From Martinezella multihospitum (GTDB lineage Bacteria; Pseudomonadota; Alphaproteobacteria; Rhizobiales; Rhizobiaceae): a stretch of 64,000 bases of DNA. The stretch spans positions 310,001 to 374,000 of the forward strand of contig NZ_FMAG01000003.1 of the NCBI RefSeq assembly GCF_900094585.1, in the 5' to 3' direction. Shown piece by piece: positions 56,089 through 64,000 of this stretch (within the stretch, counting starts at the first letter, position 1; the number at the start of each line of letters is the position of its first letter). A program made the position numbers and the translations under genes. A model generated the notes under the pieces. The model made no database searches. It saw only the letters and a program-made list of their open reading frames with translations, and was not told the origin of the DNA.

Positions 56089-57525
56089 ATGGGTAAAAAC
56101 ACGGGGACCGCACCTTTGGCATTTGATGAAATGATTACTGCGGATGAAAGTCCGCGCGCGCCTTACGAGAAATACTTCGAGTGGTACTCAGGCCAGGACA
56201 GGGGCCACCTCATTGCCAAATCCCGCGATGCGGAAACCATCTTCCGAAAAACGGGCATCACTTTCGCGGTCTACGGACACGCAGACTCCTCCGAAAAGCT
56301 CATCCCCTTCGACATCATCCCCCGCATCATTTCAGGCCGCGAATGGCGCAAGCTCGCCCAGGGCATCGAGCAGCGGGTCATCGCCCTCAACGCTTTCCTC
56401 GACGACATCTACCACAAGCAGGAAATCATCCGCGCCGGCCGCATCCCACGCGAGCTGATCGAGCGGAACGACGCCTTCCTTCCTGAGATGATCGGCTTCC
56501 GGCCGCCGGGCGGCGTCTACACCCACATCGTCGGCACCGATATCGTCCGCACCGGCGAAGACCAGTTTTATGTGCTCGAGGATAATGCCCGCACGCCGTC
56601 CGGTGTCAGCTACATGCTGGAAAACCGCGAAACCATGATGCAGATGTTCCCGGAGCTGTTTCACCAGAACAAGGTGCAGCGCGTCGAGGACTATCCGCTG
56701 CTGCTGCGCCAGAGCCTGGCATCCCTCGCCCCTCCCGGCTGCAAGGGCAAGCCGCGTGTCGCAGTGCTGACACCAGGCATCTACAACTCCGCCTATTACG
56801 AGCATTCCTTCCTCGCCGACATGATGGGCGTGGAACTGGTGGAAGGTTCGGATCTGCGCGTCATCGACGGCAAGGTGAAGATGCGCACCACGCGCGGCTA
56901 CGAGGCGATCGACGTGCTCTATCGGCGCGTCGACGACGATTTCCTCGACCCTCTCACCTTCCGCCCGGATTCTGCCCTCGGCATTCCCGGCATTATGGAT
57001 GTCTATCGCGCCGGCAACATCACCATAGCCAATGCGCCCGGCACCGGCATTTCCGACGACAAGGCGATCTATTCCTACATGCCGGAGATCGTCGAATTCT
57101 ATACCGGCCGCAAGCCGATCCTCGAAAACGTACCGACCTGGCGCTGTTCGGAGCCCGACAGCTTGCAATATGTGCTCGATAACCTTGCCGATCTCGTCGT
57201 CAAGGAAGTCCACGGCTCCGGCGGCTACGGCATGCTCGTCGGACCGACGGCTACGAAGAAGGAGCGGACGGCTTTTGCGGAAAAACTCAAGAGCAAGCCG
57301 AACAACTACATCGCGCAGCCAACCCTTTCGCTGTCGACCGTGCCGATCCTCGTCAACAAGGGCATCGCACCCAGGCACGTCGATCTGCGGCCCTATGTCC
57401 TCGTCTCCGACAAGGTGCGAATCATCCCCGGCGGGCTGACCCGCGTGGCGCTGAAGGAAGGCTCGCTGGTGGTCAACTCCAGCCAGGGCGGCGGCACCAA
57501 AGACACCTGGGTTCTGGAGGACTGA
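56089..57525 (+). CDS. Circularly permuted ATP-grasp protein
   Basis: A 478-residue protein of the circularly permuted ATP-grasp type 2 family (DUF404/DUF407 in older naming). Recognised segments are PFDIIPRIISGREW, YVLEDNARTPSGVSYMLENRE, VAVLTPGIYNSAYYEHSFLA, DVLYRRVDDDFLDPL, VVKEVHGSGGYGMLVGP and LRPYVLVSDKVRIIPGGLTRVAL. ATP-grasp enzymes make peptide-like bonds through acyl phosphates, so a peptide or amino-acid ligase is predicted. It forms a three-gene unit with the alpha-E and transglutaminase genes (gaps 6 and 12 bases). No substrate is established. ATG 56089 is preferred to the TTG at 56062. Confidence 0.9.
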   Translation: MGKNTGTAPLAFDEMITADESPRAPYEKYFEWYSGQDRGHLIAKSRDAETIFRKTGITFAVYGHADSSEKLIPFDIIPRIISGREWRKLAQGIEQRVIALNAFLDDIYHKQEIIRAGRIPRELIERNDAFLPEMIGFRPPGGVYTHIVGTDIVRTGEDQFYVLEDNARTPSGVSYMLENRETMMQMFPELFHQNKVQRVEDYPLLLRQSLASLAPPGCKGKPRVAVLTPGIYNSAYYEHSFLADMMGVELVEGSDLRVIDGKVKMRTTRGYEAIDVLYRRVDDDFLDPLTFRPDSALGIPGIMDVYRAGNITIANAPGTGISDDKAIYSYMPEIVEFYTGRKPILENVPTWRCSEPDSLQYVLDNLADLVVKEVHGSGGYGMLVGPTATKKERTAFAEKLKSKPNNYIAQPTLSLSTVPILVNKGIAPRHVDLRPYVLVSDKVRIIPGGLTRVALKEGSLVVNSSQGGGTKDTWVLED

Positions 57526-57531
57526 TCGGAC

Positions 57532-58473
57532 ATGCTGGGAAGAACCGCGAATGGCCTCTACTGGATGTTCCGTTACATCGAGCGCGCCGAAAACATAGCC
57601 CGCCTTGTCGATGCCGGACAGCGCATGTCGCTGACCCGCAGCGATGCCGTCGACGACGACTGGGATGGCGTCCTGCAAAGCGCCGGCGTGCGCGAGGCCT
57701 ATGACGAAGTGCATGGCAAGCTGACCGGCACCGATGCAATCGACTATCTGATGCGCGATCGCTCCAATCCGTCGAGCGTCATGTCCTGCATCGAATACGG
57801 CCGCAACAACGCCCGCATGGTGCGCACGGCGCTGACCCGCGACACCTGGGAAGCGACCAACGAATGCTGGATCGAACTGAAGTCGCTGCTCGGCAAGAAG
57901 CTGAAGACGGCGGAATTGCCCGAGACGATAGACGTCATCAAGCAGCGCGCCGGCTTGATCCGCGGCGCCTTCCACGGCTCGATGCTACGCAACGAGCTCT
58001 ATAACTTCGCTCGCATCGGCACCTTCATCGAGCGCGCCGACAATACGGCGCGCATCCTCGACGTAAAATATTACGTGCTGCTGCCGTCCGTCTCGCATGT
58101 CGGCTCGTCGCTCGACAATGCACAATGGGAGTCGATCCTCAGATCGGTCTCGGCGCACCGGGCCTATAAATGGGCTTACGATCCCGAGTACAAGCCGGCG
58201 AACATTGCCGACTTCCTGATCCTCAATGGCCAGATGCCGCGCTCGCTTGCCTATTGCTACGACAAGATCGTCAGCAATATCGGCTATCTCAGCGCCGAAT
58301 ATGAAAAACGGCTGCCGGCGCACGATACGGCGGAAGCCATCCGCCAATCGCTGCAAAAGCTGACGATCAAGCGCATCATGGACCAGGGCTTGCATGAGTT
58401 CCTCGAAGATTTCGTCGCCCGCAACAACAAGCTGGGCGCCGAAATTTCCGACGGCTATCGGTTCTACGAATAG
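57532..58473 (+). CDS. Alpha-E domain protein (DUF403)
   Basis: A 313-residue, mostly helical alpha-E protein. MLGRTANGLYWMFRYIERAENIARLVDAGQ at the start and a near-repeat of the motif at about 165 (FARIGTFIERADNTARILDVKYY) are diagnostic. Alpha-E proteins nearly always occur with the ATP-grasp and transglutaminase genes found here and are thought to act with them in peptide synthesis or modification; no biochemical role is proven. It follows the ATP-grasp stop by six bases. Confidence 0.92.
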   Translation: MLGRTANGLYWMFRYIERAENIARLVDAGQRMSLTRSDAVDDDWDGVLQSAGVREAYDEVHGKLTGTDAIDYLMRDRSNPSSVMSCIEYGRNNARMVRTALTRDTWEATNECWIELKSLLGKKLKTAELPETIDVIKQRAGLIRGAFHGSMLRNELYNFARIGTFIERADNTARILDVKYYVLLPSVSHVGSSLDNAQWESILRSVSAHRAYKWAYDPEYKPANIADFLILNGQMPRSLAYCYDKIVSNIGYLSAEYEKRLPAHDTAEAIRQSLQKLTIKRIMDQGLHEFLEDFVARNNKLGAEISDGYRFYE

Positions 58474-58485
58474 GCGGGCGATATC

Positions 58486-59310
58486 ATGAGACTGACGATC
58501 AGCCATATTACGGAATATCGCTACGACGAGCCGGCGCAGTTCTCCCTGCAGCGGCTGCACCTGACGCCGCTGACCGGCGTCGGGCAAACGGTCATCGACT
58601 GGAAGCTTTCCGTTGAGGGCGCCAAGCCCGAGGTGGAATATGACGACCAGTTCGGCAATCGCGCCACCCTCGTTTCCCTCGACGGCCAGCAGGAATCGAC
58701 CAGGATCATTGCATCGGGCGAAGTCGAGACCCAGGATCTGAACGGCGTGATCGGCCCACATGTGGGCTTCAGTCCGCTCTGGCTCTTCCTGCGGGAATCG
58801 CCACGCACCAAGGCAGGCAAGTTGACCAAAGAGCTGTTGCGCGGCGTTTCCGGTGACAATGAACTCAGCAGGATGCACGCGCTGATGGCTGCGATCCACG
58901 AGGTGGTGGAGTATAAGCCGGGCACCAGCGACACCGAGACGACGGCTGAGCAGGCCCTGGAAGCCAAGAGCGGCGTCTGCCAGGACCACGCCCATGTCTT
59001 CCTCGCCGGCGCCCGCGCATTGCGCATCCCGGCCCGCTACGTCTCCGGCTATCTGATGATGGAAGGTAAGAACGAGCAGGCCGCGACGCATGCCTGGGCC
59101 GAAGCACACGTTCCCGGCCTCGGCTGGGTCGGCTTCGATCCCGCCAACAACGTCTGCCCTGATGCCCGTTACGTCCGCATCGCGACCGGCCTATGCTATC
59201 GGGATGCGGCACCCGTCTCCGGCATGCGGATCGGCACGCCGGGCGAAACCCTCACGGTAAAGGTGACGGTGGCAAGCCAGGGGCAAAGTCAGAGCCAAAG
59301 CCAGAGCTAA
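58486..59310 (+). CDS. Transglutaminase-like protease
   Basis: A 274-residue transglutaminase-fold protein. A bacterial N-terminal domain (LTISHITEYRYDEPAQFSLQRL) precedes the catalytic core. Cys is in KSGVCQDHAHVF, His in THAWAEAHVPGLGWVGFDP, and the Asp lies in the same stretch. It may cleave or cross-link the product of the ATP-grasp enzyme. The C-terminus ends in an unusual SQGQSQSQSQS tail, coded by short repeats that may slip. A proteasome-like peptidase gene often completes this operon in other genomes, but here a terminator and a convergent gene follow. Confidence 0.88.
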   Translation: MRLTISHITEYRYDEPAQFSLQRLHLTPLTGVGQTVIDWKLSVEGAKPEVEYDDQFGNRATLVSLDGQQESTRIIASGEVETQDLNGVIGPHVGFSPLWLFLRESPRTKAGKLTKELLRGVSGDNELSRMHALMAAIHEVVEYKPGTSDTETTAEQALEAKSGVCQDHAHVFLAGARALRIPARYVSGYLMMEGKNEQAATHAWAEAHVPGLGWVGFDPANNVCPDARYVRIATGLCYRDAAPVSGMRIGTPGETLTVKVTVASQGQSQSQSQS

Positions 59311-59320
59311 CATCCCATAC

Positions 59321-59352
59321 GAAAGGGGCGGAGCTTTCGTCCCGCCCCTTTC
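59321..59352. terminator. Bidirectional hairpin between convergent genes
   Basis: GAAAGGGGCGG (59321-59331) pairs perfectly with CCGCCCCTTTC (59342-59352). It sits between the transglutaminase and dehydratase stops and can serve both strands. T/A runs are short. Confidence 0.75.
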
Positions 59353-59368
59353 AATTCAGGCAGTAATC

Positions 59369-61114
59369 TTAGTGGCTGTCGCGGTTGTTCGGGATTTCCG
59401 AGCCGCGTGGGCCGACGAGGAAGTCGAGGTCGGCGCCGGTGTCGGCCTGCATGACCGACTTCACATAGAGACCGCCGTAACCGCCATTGAGCGGCTTCAC
59501 CGGAGAAACCCAGGCGGCGCGGCGCTTGGCCATTTCCTCGTCAGAGATCTCAAGCTGGATCGTGCGGGCGGGAACGTCGACGGCGATGATGTCGCCGTTC
59601 TGGACCAGCGCCAGCGGGCCGCCATCGGCAGCTTCCGGAGCCGTGTGCAGGATGACGGTGCCGTAGGCGGTGCCAGACATGCGCGCATCGGAGATGCGGA
59701 TCATGTCGGTGATGCCCTTCTTGAGCACTTTCGGCGGCAGGCCCATGTTGCCGACTTCGGCCATGCCCGGATAACCCTTCGGACCGCAATATTTGAGAAC
59801 CATGATGCAGTTCTCGTCGATGTCGAGATCGTCGCGATTGATGCGGGCATGGTAGTCCTCGATGCTTTCGAAGACCACGGCGCGGCCCTTATGCTGCATC
59901 AGATGCGGCGAAGCGGCGGATGGCTTGAGAACGGCACCCTTGGGTGCCAGATTGCCGCGCAGAACGGCGATACCGCCCGACTGAGTCAGTGCCTTTTCCT
60001 TCGGGACGATGACGTCGTCATTGTAGTTGACGACATCCTTGACACCGGCCCAGATCGTATCCCCGGTGACGGTGATGGCGTCCTTGTGCAGCAGGCCCAT
60101 GTCGCCGACCGCCTTGATGACGACAGGCAGGCCGCCGGCATAGTAGAACTCTTCCATCAGGTGCTTGCCGGACGGCTGCAGGTTGACGATGGTCGGCACT
60201 TCGCGGCCGAGACGATCCCAGTCGTCGAGCGACAGGTCGACGCCGATACGGCCGGCAAGCGCCAGCAGATGCAGAACGGCATTGGTCGAACCGCCGACGG
60301 CGCCATTGACGCGGATCGCGTTTTCGAAGGCTTCCTTGGTCAGAATGTCGGAAGGCTTCAGATCTTCCTTGACCATGTCGACGATACGGCGGCCGGACAA
60401 TTGCGAGATGACGCGGCGGCGTGCATCGACAGCCGGGATGGCGGCATTGCCGGGCAAGGTCATGCCGAGCGCTTCGGCCATCGACGCCATGGTCGAGGCC
60501 GTACCCATGGTCATACAGCTGCCGGCCGAGCGAGCCATGCCCTGCTCCGCATCCATGAATTCATCCAGCGACATCTCGCCGGACTTCACCATTTCCGAAA
60601 ACTGCCAGATCGCCGTGCCGGAACCGACATCCTTGCCGCGCCACTTGCCGTTCAGCATCGGGCCGCCGGAAACGAGGATGACCGGGATGTCGACCGAAGC
60701 GGCACCCATCAGCAGGCTCGGCGTGGTCTTGTCGCAGCCGCCAAGCAACACGACGCCGTCAACCGGATTGCCGCGGATCGCTTCTTCGACATCCATAGCA
60801 GCGAGGTTGCGGAACATCATCGCCGTCGGGCGCAGCGTGCTTTCCCCAACGGAGAAGACCGGGAATTCGACAGGGAAGCCGCCCGCCTCGTAGACACCAC
60901 GCTTTACGCGCTCCGCAAGATCGCGCAGGTGCGCGTTGCAGGGCGTCAGCTCCGACCAGGTATTACAGATGCCGATGATCGGACGACCGTCGAACGTATC
61001 GGCCGGCAGGCCCTGGTTCTTCATCCAGGAGCGATGCATGATCGCATTCTTGCCGGTGCCGCCAAACCAGTCGTAGGAACGCAGTCTGCGCGGCCATTCA
61101 GCTTTCTTTTTCAT
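59369..61114 (-). CDS. IlvD/Edd-family sugar-acid dehydratase, L-arabinonate dehydratase-like
   Basis: Dehydrates an aldonic acid to a 2-keto-3-deoxy acid with a 2Fe-2S cluster and Mg. The 581-residue protein begins KKKAEWPRRLRS and continues with WMKNQGLPADTFDGRPIIGICNTWSELTPCNAH, closely like the studied L-arabinonate dehydratase of R. leguminosarum (from memory). Cluster cysteines are in ICNTW, GGCDKTTPS and GSCMTMGT. The neighbours (KGSA-type dehydrogenase, GguC, GguB) fit pentose-acid breakdown. D-fuconate or galactonate activity is also known in the family. Confidence 0.88.
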   Translation of the reverse strand: MKKKAEWPRRLRSYDWFGGTGKNAIMHRSWMKNQGLPADTFDGRPIIGICNTWSELTPCNAHLRDLAERVKRGVYEAGGFPVEFPVFSVGESTLRPTAMMFRNLAAMDVEEAIRGNPVDGVVLLGGCDKTTPSLLMGAASVDIPVILVSGGPMLNGKWRGKDVGSGTAIWQFSEMVKSGEMSLDEFMDAEQGMARSAGSCMTMGTASTMASMAEALGMTLPGNAAIPAVDARRRVISQLSGRRIVDMVKEDLKPSDILTKEAFENAIRVNGAVGGSTNAVLHLLALAGRIGVDLSLDDWDRLGREVPTIVNLQPSGKHLMEEFYYAGGLPVVIKAVGDMGLLHKDAITVTGDTIWAGVKDVVNYNDDVIVPKEKALTQSGGIAVLRGNLAPKGAVLKPSAASPHLMQHKGRAVVFESIEDYHARINRDDLDIDENCIMVLKYCGPKGYPGMAEVGNMGLPPKVLKKGITDMIRISDARMSGTAYGTVILHTAPEAADGGPLALVQNGDIIAVDVPARTIQLEISDEEMAKRRAAWVSPVKPLNGGYGGLYVKSVMQADTGADLDFLVGPRGSEIPNNRDSH

Positions 61115-61177
61115 TGTCTCAGTACCTTTTGCGTCGCCCGGGCCGCCTCGTTCGCGCCCGGGCTTTGAAGTCGATGG

Positions 61178-62611
61178 TCAGGCCAGCGTGTATGCGGTCT
61201 TGACGGTTGTGAAGAATTCGGCGGCATATTTGCCCTGCTCGCGCGGACCGAAGGACGAGCCCTTGCGACCACCGAACGGCACATGGAAATCGACACCTGC
61301 CGTCGGCAGGTTGACCATCACCATGCCGGCTTCCGCATTGCGCTTGAAATGCGTCGCATGCTTCAGGCTGGTCGTGGCAATGCCGGAGGACAGGCCGAAC
61401 GGCGTATCGTTGGCCGTCGCCAACGCCTCTTCGTAATCCTTGACGCGGATGACGGATGCAACCGGCCCGAAGATCTCCTCGCGGCTGATGCGCATCTGGT
61501 TCGTCGCTTCGGTGAAGAGCGTCGGCTGCAGATAGAAGCCGGGGGTGTCGCGACTGACGAGTTCGCCGCCAAAGGCGAGCTTTGCACCCTCCTGCTTGCC
61601 GATCTCGATATAGTCGGTGTCTGTCTTCAGCTGTTTGGCATCGACGACCGGGCCGATATGCGTGCCGGCCTTGATAGCGTTGTCGACATTCAGCGTCTTC
61701 AGTTTCTCCGTCAGCGCCGCCACGAACTTGTCGTGAATACCTTCGGTGACGATCAGGCGTGACGAAGCCGTGCAGCGCTGGCCGGTCGAGAAGAAGGCGG
61801 AATTGGCAGCCGCTTCGACAGCGACGGTCAGATCGGCGTCGTCAAGCACGACCATCGGGTTCTTACCGCCCATTTCGAGCTGATACTTGCGGCCATGTTC
61901 GACGGAGGACAGCGCCACGCGCTTGCCGGTGCCGACCGAGCCCGTGAAGGTGATGCCGGAAAGAACCGGGCTGTCGAGCATGGCCTGGCCAACGACCGAA
62001 CCCTTGCCCATGACGAGGTTCAACACGCCCTTCGGCAGGCCGGCCCGGTTGAGGATATCGACGATGGCCCAGGAGCAGCCGGGCACGAGATCGGCCGGCT
62101 TGAAGACGATGGTGTTGCCGTAGCAGAGCGCAGGCGCGATCTTCCAGGCCGGAATGGCAATCGGAAAATTCCAGGGGGTGATGATGCCGATGACACCGAG
62201 CGGCTCGCGGGTGATTTCGACGCCGATGTTCGGGCGCACGGAAGGGAGCACTTCACCTGCCAGGCGCAGCGCCTCACCGGCGAAGAATTCGAAGATCTGC
62301 GCAGCGCGGATCGTCTCGCCGATCGCCTCAGGCAGCGTCTTGCCCTCTTCGCGGGCGAGCAGCGCGCCGAGTTCGTCCTTGCGCGCCAGGATCTCCTCGC
62401 CGGCCTTCTTCAGGATCGTGTGGCGCTCCAGGATGCCGGAACGCGACCAGGCCGGAAAGGCCGCCTTCGCGGCAGCGATCGCGTCAGCGACATCTTGCGC
62501 GCTTGCGCTCGCATAGAGGCCGACCACCTCGTTCGTATCCGACGGGTTGATGTTTTCCGTACCGTTCGTCCCCGTCCACTCGCCGGCGATCAAGTTCTGA
62601 TGAATGCTCAT
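61178..62611 (-). CDS. Aldehyde dehydrogenase, likely alpha-ketoglutarate semialdehyde dehydrogenase
   Basis: Oxidises an aldehyde with NAD(P). The 477-residue ALDH has ITPWNFPIAIPAWKIAPAL, the Glu base in KYQLEMGGKNPMVV, and the nucleophilic Cys in FFSTGQRCTASSRLIV. The C-terminal FGGRKGSSFGPREQGKYAAEF resembles KGSA dehydrogenases of the non-phosphorylating pentose route. AGGAAGG precedes the ATG. It lies between gguC and the dehydratase on the same strand, giving a complete path: aldonate, keto-deoxy acid, semialdehyde, alpha-ketoglutarate. Confidence 0.9.
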   Translation of the reverse strand: MSIHQNLIAGEWTGTNGTENINPSDTNEVVGLYASASAQDVADAIAAAKAAFPAWSRSGILERHTILKKAGEEILARKDELGALLAREEGKTLPEAIGETIRAAQIFEFFAGEALRLAGEVLPSVRPNIGVEITREPLGVIGIITPWNFPIAIPAWKIAPALCYGNTIVFKPADLVPGCSWAIVDILNRAGLPKGVLNLVMGKGSVVGQAMLDSPVLSGITFTGSVGTGKRVALSSVEHGRKYQLEMGGKNPMVVLDDADLTVAVEAAANSAFFSTGQRCTASSRLIVTEGIHDKFVAALTEKLKTLNVDNAIKAGTHIGPVVDAKQLKTDTDYIEIGKQEGAKLAFGGELVSRDTPGFYLQPTLFTEATNQMRISREEIFGPVASVIRVKDYEEALATANDTPFGLSSGIATTSLKHATHFKRNAEAGMVMVNLPTAGVDFHVPFGGRKGSSFGPREQGKYAAEFFTTVKTAYTLA

Positions 62612-62677
62612 GGCGTCATGCCTTCCTGGATCGTATTGAAAATACCCGGCCGATCCCTGGCGGCCGGGCTCGACAAA

Positions 62678-63685
62678 TTACAGCTGGCGAACAGCCACTT
62701 CTTCCTCGGCATCGAGTGCCAGCGGATTGCGCAGCGGCAGACCGAATTCGCCAACCTCGATTTCGAAGACGTCGCCGACTTCCGGCTTGATGCCTTCGGC
62801 AAACGAAAGCGTCGCCGTGCCGAACATGTGCACATGCACATCGCCGGGAACGCGGAAGATGCCGTACTTGAAGTGATGATATTCAAGGTTCGCGAAGGTA
62901 TGCGACATGTTCGCTTCGCCCGACAGGAACGGCTTTTCGAAGATCACCTTGTCGCCACGCTTGATGCGGGACGTGCCGCGAATATCTTCTGGCGCAACGC
63001 CGATGCGGATTTCCGGACCGAAGCTTGCCGGACGCAGCTTGGAATGGGCGAGATAAAGATAGTTGATCCGCTCGGTGACGTGATCGGAAAATTCGTTCGA
63101 CAGCGCAAAGCCGATACGGAACGGCGTACCATCCTTGGCGATGACATAGATGCCGGCCATTTCCGGCTCTTCGCCGCCGTCGAGCGCGAAGGATGGAGAT
63201 ACGAGTGCTGCACCCGGGGCCGCAGCGCCATAGCCATTGCCCTTATAGAACCATTCGGGCTGCACGCCCTTCTCGCCCGCTTTCGGCTTGCCGCCCTCGA
63301 TGCCCATCTTGAACATCTTCATGGAGTCGGTCAGCGTCTCTTCGGCCGCTTCCGTCGTCTTCTTGTGCATGGAATCGCGCGTCGCAGCCGAGCCGAGATG
63401 CGTCAGGCCGGTGCCGGTCAGATGCAAGTGTGCGGCGTCCGGATGCGTAATCGGCGGTAGGAAACGGCCCTCTGCATAGGCTTTTTCGAGATCGATCGCC
63501 TCGCCGAGACCATGGGCCTCGATGACCGATGCCAGCGACTTGCCGCTATCGGCGGCTTCCATGGCAAGCTTGTAAACGCTGCCACCATTGACGACGGCCT
63601 TGGCGGTTTCACCGGAACCGTTGCGGACGGCAACGACGATCTCGCCGTTCGAACCCTTGATCTGCGAGATGAGCATATCTTTCAT
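62678..63685 (-). CDS. gguC: GguC / AraD1-family protein (FAH fold)
   Basis: A 335-residue protein of the GguC family, related to fumarylacetoacetate hydrolase. Marks are PPITHPDAAHLHLTGTGLTHLGSAATRDSMHKK and the acidic metal region AGIYVIAKDGTPFRIGFALSNEFSDHV. In Agrobacterium gguC follows the gguAB sugar transporter genes. The FAH fold and the operon place it as the likely 2-keto-3-deoxy-L-arabonate dehydratase, which yields alpha-ketoglutarate semialdehyde; that is inference. The ATG at 63676 (three codons in) is an alternative start with AAAGG nine bases upstream. Confidence 0.9.
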   Translation of the reverse strand: MKDMLISQIKGSNGEIVVAVRNGSGETAKAVVNGGSVYKLAMEAADSGKSLASVIEAHGLGEAIDLEKAYAEGRFLPPITHPDAAHLHLTGTGLTHLGSAATRDSMHKKTTEAAEETLTDSMKMFKMGIEGGKPKAGEKGVQPEWFYKGNGYGAAAPGAALVSPSFALDGGEEPEMAGIYVIAKDGTPFRIGFALSNEFSDHVTERINYLYLAHSKLRPASFGPEIRIGVAPEDIRGTSRIKRGDKVIFEKPFLSGEANMSHTFANLEYHHFKYGIFRVPGDVHVHMFGTATLSFAEGIKPEVGDVFEIEVGEFGLPLRNPLALDAEEEVAVRQL

Positions 63686-63724
63686 CCTTTCCTAACAGAC
63701 AGAGATCGGATGCGTTCTACCGTT

Positions 63725-63745
63725 CCGGCTCTCAGCGAGAGCCGG
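63725..63745 (-). other. Hairpin between gguB and gguC
   Basis: CCGGCTCTC (63725-63733) pairs with GAGAGCCGG (63737-63745) around AGC. A second perfect palindrome, GATCGCTTAAGCGATC (63781-63796), overlaps the gguB stop. Together they probably set relative mRNA levels of transporter and enzyme genes. Confidence 0.55.
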
Positions 63746-63794
63746 ACTCTGTCATGGATTTGGTTTTAAAAGCCTGGGTCGATCGCTTAAGCGA

Positions 63795-64000
63795 TCAACC
63801 CTTGTTCTTGTTGTAGACGTCGATGAACACGGCAGCGAGCAGGACCGCACCCTTGATCATCTTCTGGGAGTCCGTCTGGTAGCCGAGGATCGACATGCCC
63901 TGGTTCAAGACACCCATGATCAAGGCGCCGATAACGGCACCCGTCACCTTGCCGACGCCGCCGGAAGCCGAAGCGCCGCCGATGAAGCAGGCCGCAATCA
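63795..64000 (-). CDS. gguB: Sugar ABC transporter permease GguB (C-terminal part)
   Basis: The frame enters from the right edge and ends at TGA 63797-63795. It reads IAACFIGGASASGGVGKVTGAVIGALIMGVLNQGM in part and ends AVLLAAVFIDVYNKNKG. The GGxSxxGGxGxVxGAxxGA pattern and the VFIDVYNKNKG end are typical of MmsB/XylH-type permeases such as GguB, partner of ChvE and GguA in arabinose, galactose and glucose uptake. It is cut by the window edge. Confidence 0.9.
   Translation of the reverse strand, partial: IAACFIGGASASGGVGKVTGAVIGALIMGVLNQGMSILGYQTDSQKMIKGAVLLAAVFIDVYNKNKG

Noticed and set aside
59372..61168. 598-codon open frame opposite the IlvD/Edd dehydratase
   Set aside because: Antisense shadow; no motif and no ribosome site, while the minus-strand enzyme is certain.

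Overview
The window looks like chromosomal DNA of a Rhizobiaceae member, most likely a Rhizobium. Coding regions are GC-rich and tightly packed, with strong third-position G/C. Family markers point the same way: a BacA-type peptide importer, a GguB/GguC sugar-acid locus, an AglA-type alpha-glucosidase, NnrU, and long inverted intergenic repeats. I saw no rRNA, tRNA, CRISPR array, transposase or prophage gene.

Layout. 0-4 kb: the end of an unidentified gene, an inverted-repeat element, adenine deaminase, and an alpha-glucosidase facing left. 4-10.4 kb: a complete oligopeptide ABC operon (oppABCDF) followed by a 2-keto-3-deoxygluconate kinase gene. 10.4-16.6 kb: a GT4 glycosyltransferase behind a possible PHO box, a truncated FkbM methyltransferase, an OhrR-type regulator, der with its TPR partner, nnrU and a secreted deacetylase. 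16.7-20.5 kb: bacA, a PadR regulator with a duplicated 5' end, map and an acetyltransferase. 20.6-23.3 kb: an ECF42-type sigma factor module (YCII/DGPF protein, sigma factor, SRPBCC protein, DoxX protein) with two matching promoter-like sites. 23.3-27 kb: LD-carboxypeptidase, an unknown protein and glycerol kinase. 27-41.2 kb: a purine catabolism island. 41.3-48.8 kb: a DUF1045 protein, a divergent pair resembling the two halves of MnmC, AraC and SDR genes, and a large hybrid histidine kinase. 49-55.7 kb: an MttB-family methyltransferase, a small secreted protein, a DEAD-box helicase, an acetyltransferase and two EamA exporters. 56-59.3 kb: an ATP-grasp / alpha-E / transglutaminase operon. 59.4-64 kb: a sugar-acid operon (gguB, gguC, aldehyde dehydrogenase, IlvD/Edd dehydratase) read from the right edge leftward.

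How the genes fit together. Adenine deaminase, guanine deaminase, XdhAB, PuuD (urate oxidation), UraH, UraD and PuuE form a nearly complete route from purine bases to allantoate. AllA then acts on ureidoglycolate, but allantoicase and XdhC are not in the window. The right-hand operon fits non-phosphorylating pentose-acid breakdown to alpha-ketoglutarate. The clearest regulatory result is the ECF42 module: the spaced motif TGTCGG-N17-CGTC occurs upstream of both of its transcription units, so the SRPBCC and DoxX genes are probably part of the sigma factor's own regulon.
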